64,000 nucleotides of DNA from Lingula anatina. Its lineage: Eukaryota; Brachiopoda; Lingulata; Lingulida; Lingulidae. This document shows positions 61,033 through 64,000 of the stretch, piece after piece. The stretch's first letter is position 1, and each line of letters starts with the position of its first letter. The notes below the pieces were generated by a model that was not told the origin of the DNA, did not search any database, and saw nothing but the letters and a program-made list of their open reading frames with translations. Position numbers and translations under genes: made by a program. The stretch covers positions 124,001 to 188,000 of the forward strand of contig NW_019774624.1 of the NCBI RefSeq assembly GCF_001039355.2, read 5' to 3'.

Positions 61033-62528
61033 TATAAGCTAACATGATTTATACACAGATATTTTTCTTGTTGTTTTCTCCCAAGTTCTGTAGAATGGTA
61101 AATTAATAAAAGACAGACAAAATGATACCTCATCTGGCAGCCCAGACAGAAGTGGGTGTTTTTGTGATCTCAACATAATTATTCCTTTTTTTCCTATATT
61201 TATATATAATACCTAGGAATTACAATGGCTCAAAAAGCTTACTGTGTATTTCCCTTTGCATGTGACTGTTGACAAATGTATCATTTTAAGATGGTGAAAC
61301 AACTTATCTGTATAGATAACTTTTAGGTCTTGTAGTGTACCTCAGATATACAGGTCTTGTAGTGTACCTCAGATATACAGGTCTTGCAGTGTACCTCATG
61401 TATACAGGTGTTGTAGTGTACCTCAGATATACAGGTCTTGTAGTGTACCTCAGATATACAGGTCTTGTAGTGTGCCTCAGGTATACAGGTCTCGTAGTGT
61501 ACCTCAGGTATACAGGCAGCAGATAGGACTGTACATATTTTTTTGCAAAGATTTTCATCTAGCCAAAATGAAATGGACTCCTCTAGTATTATGAAAGTAT
61601 TAAAAATATTGCCATTTACAAACTATTAATTTTATGTTAAATATTTCCAATAAAGTAAAATCATGCTGTGATTTAAAGGGTTTTTGCATTAAAGATAATT
61701 CCATGATGTTGTCTTTTCAAATATACATCTATACATATACTGTTTAGATATTATGGGAGAAAGTATTAAATTTAAGATCATTTAATTACTAATATGTATT
61801 TAAAAAAATAAACCTGTTATATTTGTTTTGTTAGCTTGATTTGTAAAGAATTGTTTTGTTTGCCAATGTTAAATAAAATGGGTAAATAAGTGATATGCCA
61901 AGCAAGTCTTCATCAGTTCTTGTTAAAAGACATTAAATATTTTCATCATTTCTTTTATTCCAAAAAAAAAATAATTAACAGAATAAAACAAAGACATTAA
62001 AATTTTGTTTATTTTAATAATAGTCTCCAATCATAACAAACCATGATAAAAATAAAGACATTGTTGACTGGAACATTCTCACAGCTGGTTACAAGTAAAT
62101 GACGTTTGTTTTAATAACTATGAGACAAAACTGTGTTTAACTTACCATTTCTGCACATGTATGAAGTAATACAGTAGAGTCCTAATAACTTGTCACCTCG
62201 TAACTCAAATGATCAATATCTTATACAAATTTTGTGTAGCAATTTATAATATTAAATGAAACTTTTGAACACCACCTTAGTCAAATCTTTGTATAACTCC
62301 AATAAATTTTCCAATCCCAAAAGACTGAATTTTGTGAGTCTTTATTTTGTGTCTGCAGCAAAAAGAGCCATGTGGATAAATAACATACAACCCTATGGGT
62401 AAACTTGGGAAGAAATTCTGCCAATATTTTGTCCTTCTCTGCCAATGTGTATCAGTTAATATAGCCTTTTGTCTCTTCAACAAAGTCACTGTTTTTCACA
62501 AACCTAAACCTAAAGTCATTTCTTTATT
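61033..62528. other. Convergent intergenic region between the hydrolase and MRPL52
   Basis: AT-rich sequence with no supported gene, containing the 27 bp minisatellite. TTTATT at 62341-62346 (AATAAA on the minus strand) is a plausible MRPL52 polyadenylation signal about 185 bases past its stop. Confidence 0.45.
61325..61513. repeat. Minisatellite: seven copies of a 27 bp unit
   Basis: Units start at 61325, 61352, 61379, 61406, 61433, 61460 and 61487, each built on aggtcttgtagtgtacctca plus gatatac. Copies differ at one to three positions. Since 27 is divisible by three, both strands stay open across the array; these frames are repeat artefacts. Confidence 0.95.
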
Positions 62529-63644
62529 TCATTTTACATCCATTTGGCTACTTTGAAGTTTTTTATTCTTGGGTTTTAGTGGACTTTTCATAGCTTCATG
62601 TCTCTCTCTAATAAGGGAATTCTGGTTTTCTGCATTATCCTTGGCAAATTGAACTTCTTTATACAGCTCAACAACTCTTTCCTAAAAGGAGTGACAAGCA
62701 CAATTATACCAAGTAAATATTTATCTTTTTATTACTTGCTAATATTTTTTAAAAATCCAGTCTCTATTATAAAAAATCAATCCATCTTCTGGCAGTGCCA
62801 AACAACACTGGTTGCAAACCAAGACTGTGTAACAGTGTGTTCAGATTCAAACATCGTACCATTTCAACAGGAGATTCTCGCTTAATATTTTCAGTGTAAT
62901 TAGCTTAATTGTCTGACATGCCTCCTGGATGTCTAGGAGCCGGGCAATCAACTTTCATGTGCATTCAGCTTAGTTACCCCCTAGAAACTTGAGGAGGCAT
63001 GTCAGACATTTATGTCAATTACTGTGATTGCACTTAGGGAGAATTCCTCCCAGAGTTTGATTAATCCAGCTAGTTTATCTGAAATAACCACTCCCTTAAT
63101 AATAAGACCTCAGAGAATAAAAGTACTTACAGCAAGTTTTCTTTCTTTCATCCTTTTCCTTACTTGGGTCCCCGACAAGGGCGCAGGCCTTCCATCTGTA
63201 AAAAAGGTGACTTTTTCAGAAAAAGGGGATGTAGATATACAGCTACAACTTACAATGGCGTTGCATTATTTGTACTGTACTGTACTGTACATCATTCTAA
63301 ATTAATCAATGACATTTCATTTGTGTATTAATTGACTCACCTGCAAACGACCAATCTGGCAAGTTTTTCAATGGCCCATCAGTATTGTAGTCACCATCCA
63401 GCCCTTGTCTGAAGAAATATTATACAATTATACAAAAGAGATGGTCATATTTTTTTCCTCAATTTTTTGGTTTCAATTAATTACTTCTCAACTGTTTGTT
63501 TAAGTATGTAAACATGTACGGATCTTGCCCTCGCATTACCTTGCTATACTCACTTTTCTCTCCACTTCCCTCCAACTGCAACCAGTGGGCTGCCATGGAA
63601 AGACTTAACAGACAGAAATGTGCATCTTCCACACAGAAACAGAT
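62529..63644 (-). CDS. MRPL52: Mitochondrial large-subunit ribosomal protein mL52 (MRPL52), 5' exon not found
   Basis: Minus-strand coding exons, 5' to 3': 63554-63644, 63341-63408, 63131-63195, 62529-62681. Phases fit (1 in, then 2, 1, 0) and the frame ends at TGA (62529-62531), giving about 124 residues. Diagnostic family sequence is G-G-K-W-R-E-K-Q-G-L, then P-L-x-x-L-P-D-W-S-F-A-D-G-R-P-A-P across two splice junctions, followed by a charged helix and a lysine-rich end (M-K-S-P-L-K-P-K). mL52 is a mitochondria-specific protein of the large ribosomal subunit in metazoans. The first exon shown starts at acceptor TTCCAG. Upstream in the same frame there is a stop before any ATG, so the initiator lies in a further 5' exon. 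That exon is either unrecognised in 63645-64000 or past the window edge. An inverted repeat sits in the last intron. Confidence 0.9.
62910..63008. repeat. Inverted repeat with 17 bp perfect arms in the last MRPL52 intron
   Basis: The arm tgtctgacatgcctcct (62910-62926) is the exact reverse complement of 62992-63008, with a 65-base spacer. It could be the ends of a small non-autonomous element or a stable hairpin in the pre-mRNA. Confidence 0.85.
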
Positions 63645-63668
63645 CTGGAATATCAACATAAGATTAAT

Positions 63669-63895
63669 CACTCAGCCTCATCTACCGGTAAAAATTATGA
63701 TCAAATAGCTGTAAGTGCAAGTATAATAAAAACTAATAAGAAGTTGTCATAAACATGTAGTATATGTATAACTTGTGCCAAAATAAGAGGTATCACTCAG
63801 CCTCATCTGCAGGTGAAATGACCAAACAGCTGTTACTGCAAGTACAATAACAACTGATATGCAGTTCTCATGAACATATATAAAACTTGTCCCAA
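63669..63895. repeat. Diverged tandem duplication, about 120 bp unit
   Basis: The segment starting tcactcagcctcatct near 63670 recurs near 63793. Both copies share catct(a/g)c, gtgaaa/taaaaa, cagctgt or agctgt, gcaagta and ataaaacttgt-type stretches. They are diverged, with no N between them. The segment lies upstream of the first recognised MRPL52 exon. Confidence 0.65.
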
Positions 63896-64000
63896 TTTTT
63901 CCTGTCGATTGTGCTACAATATCCAAATAGTTAATAATTGCGACCCCCCCCCCCTCCGTTCACCCCCTTTCCACATGTGATCCCAGCAAGGCGAAAACAT

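Noticed and set aside
61304-61558. Open frames on both strands with a nine-residue periodic peptide
   Set aside because: Produced by the 27 bp minisatellite. A period divisible by three leaves both strands open without implying coding.
1-64000. tRNA, rRNA or other structured RNA genes
   Set aside because: I looked for B-box-like motifs (ggttcgaatcc type) with pairing stems and found none that I could support by eye. A tRNAscan or Rfam search would be decisive.

Overview
This is a metazoan nuclear genome window. The genes are spliced (GT-AG introns, phase-consistent exons), there are polyadenylation signals, long introns and many microsatellites, and nothing resembles bacterial operons. The best fit is a marine invertebrate. 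It has a peritrophin-type chitin-binding mucin-like protein with Thr-rich linkers and Ly6/Quiver-type and AADAC/NCEH1-type genes. Short motifs such as taggcctat and tacatgtac recur, which I associate with invertebrate deuterostome or lophotrochozoan genomes. I cannot name the species.

Layout. (1) 1-30.5 kb, plus strand: a small Ly6/Quiver-like GPI-anchored protein. Its signal-peptide exon lies at 7929-7977 (second copy at 4187-4235) and its two domain exons at 29668-29826 and 30328-30527. The intron of about 21.7 kb is full of microsatellites, tandem duplications and a fold-back element. (2) 33-41.6 kb, minus strand: an 11-exon, 884-residue secreted protein with eight six-cysteine chitin-binding (CBM14) domains, Thr/Pro linkers and a hydrophobic C-terminal tail suggesting a GPI anchor. 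A 5' non-coding exon may lie near 47.3 kb. (3) 48.6 kb, plus strand: one orphan candidate first coding exon. (4) 55-55.6 kb, plus strand: mitochondrial ribosomal protein uS17m (MRPS17), two exons. (5) 58-60.9 kb, plus strand: a five-exon AADAC/NCEH1-type serine hydrolase, 414 residues, complete catalytic triad. (6) 62.5-63.6 kb, minus strand: mitochondrial ribosomal protein mL52 (MRPL52), four coding exons, with the initiating exon not found. Genes 5 and 6 converge.

Assembly. Three large adjacent direct repeats (about 3.7, 0.8 and 1.6 kb) each have exactly one N at the junction. At each N the left copy stops in or beside a simple repeat that continues beyond the right copy. They look like overlapping or allelic contigs joined end to end, not real duplications. 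They make it appear that the Ly6 signal exon and the last two chitin-binding-gene exons are duplicated.

The genes do not form an evident pathway. MRPS17 and MRPL52 both serve the mitochondrial ribosome. The Ly6 and chitin-binding proteins are secretory or surface proteins. The hydrolase is expected at the ER membrane. I found no convincing undescribed system; the most notable items are the chitin-binding gene architecture, the Ly6 gene, the artefactual duplications and several fold-back or tandem repeats.
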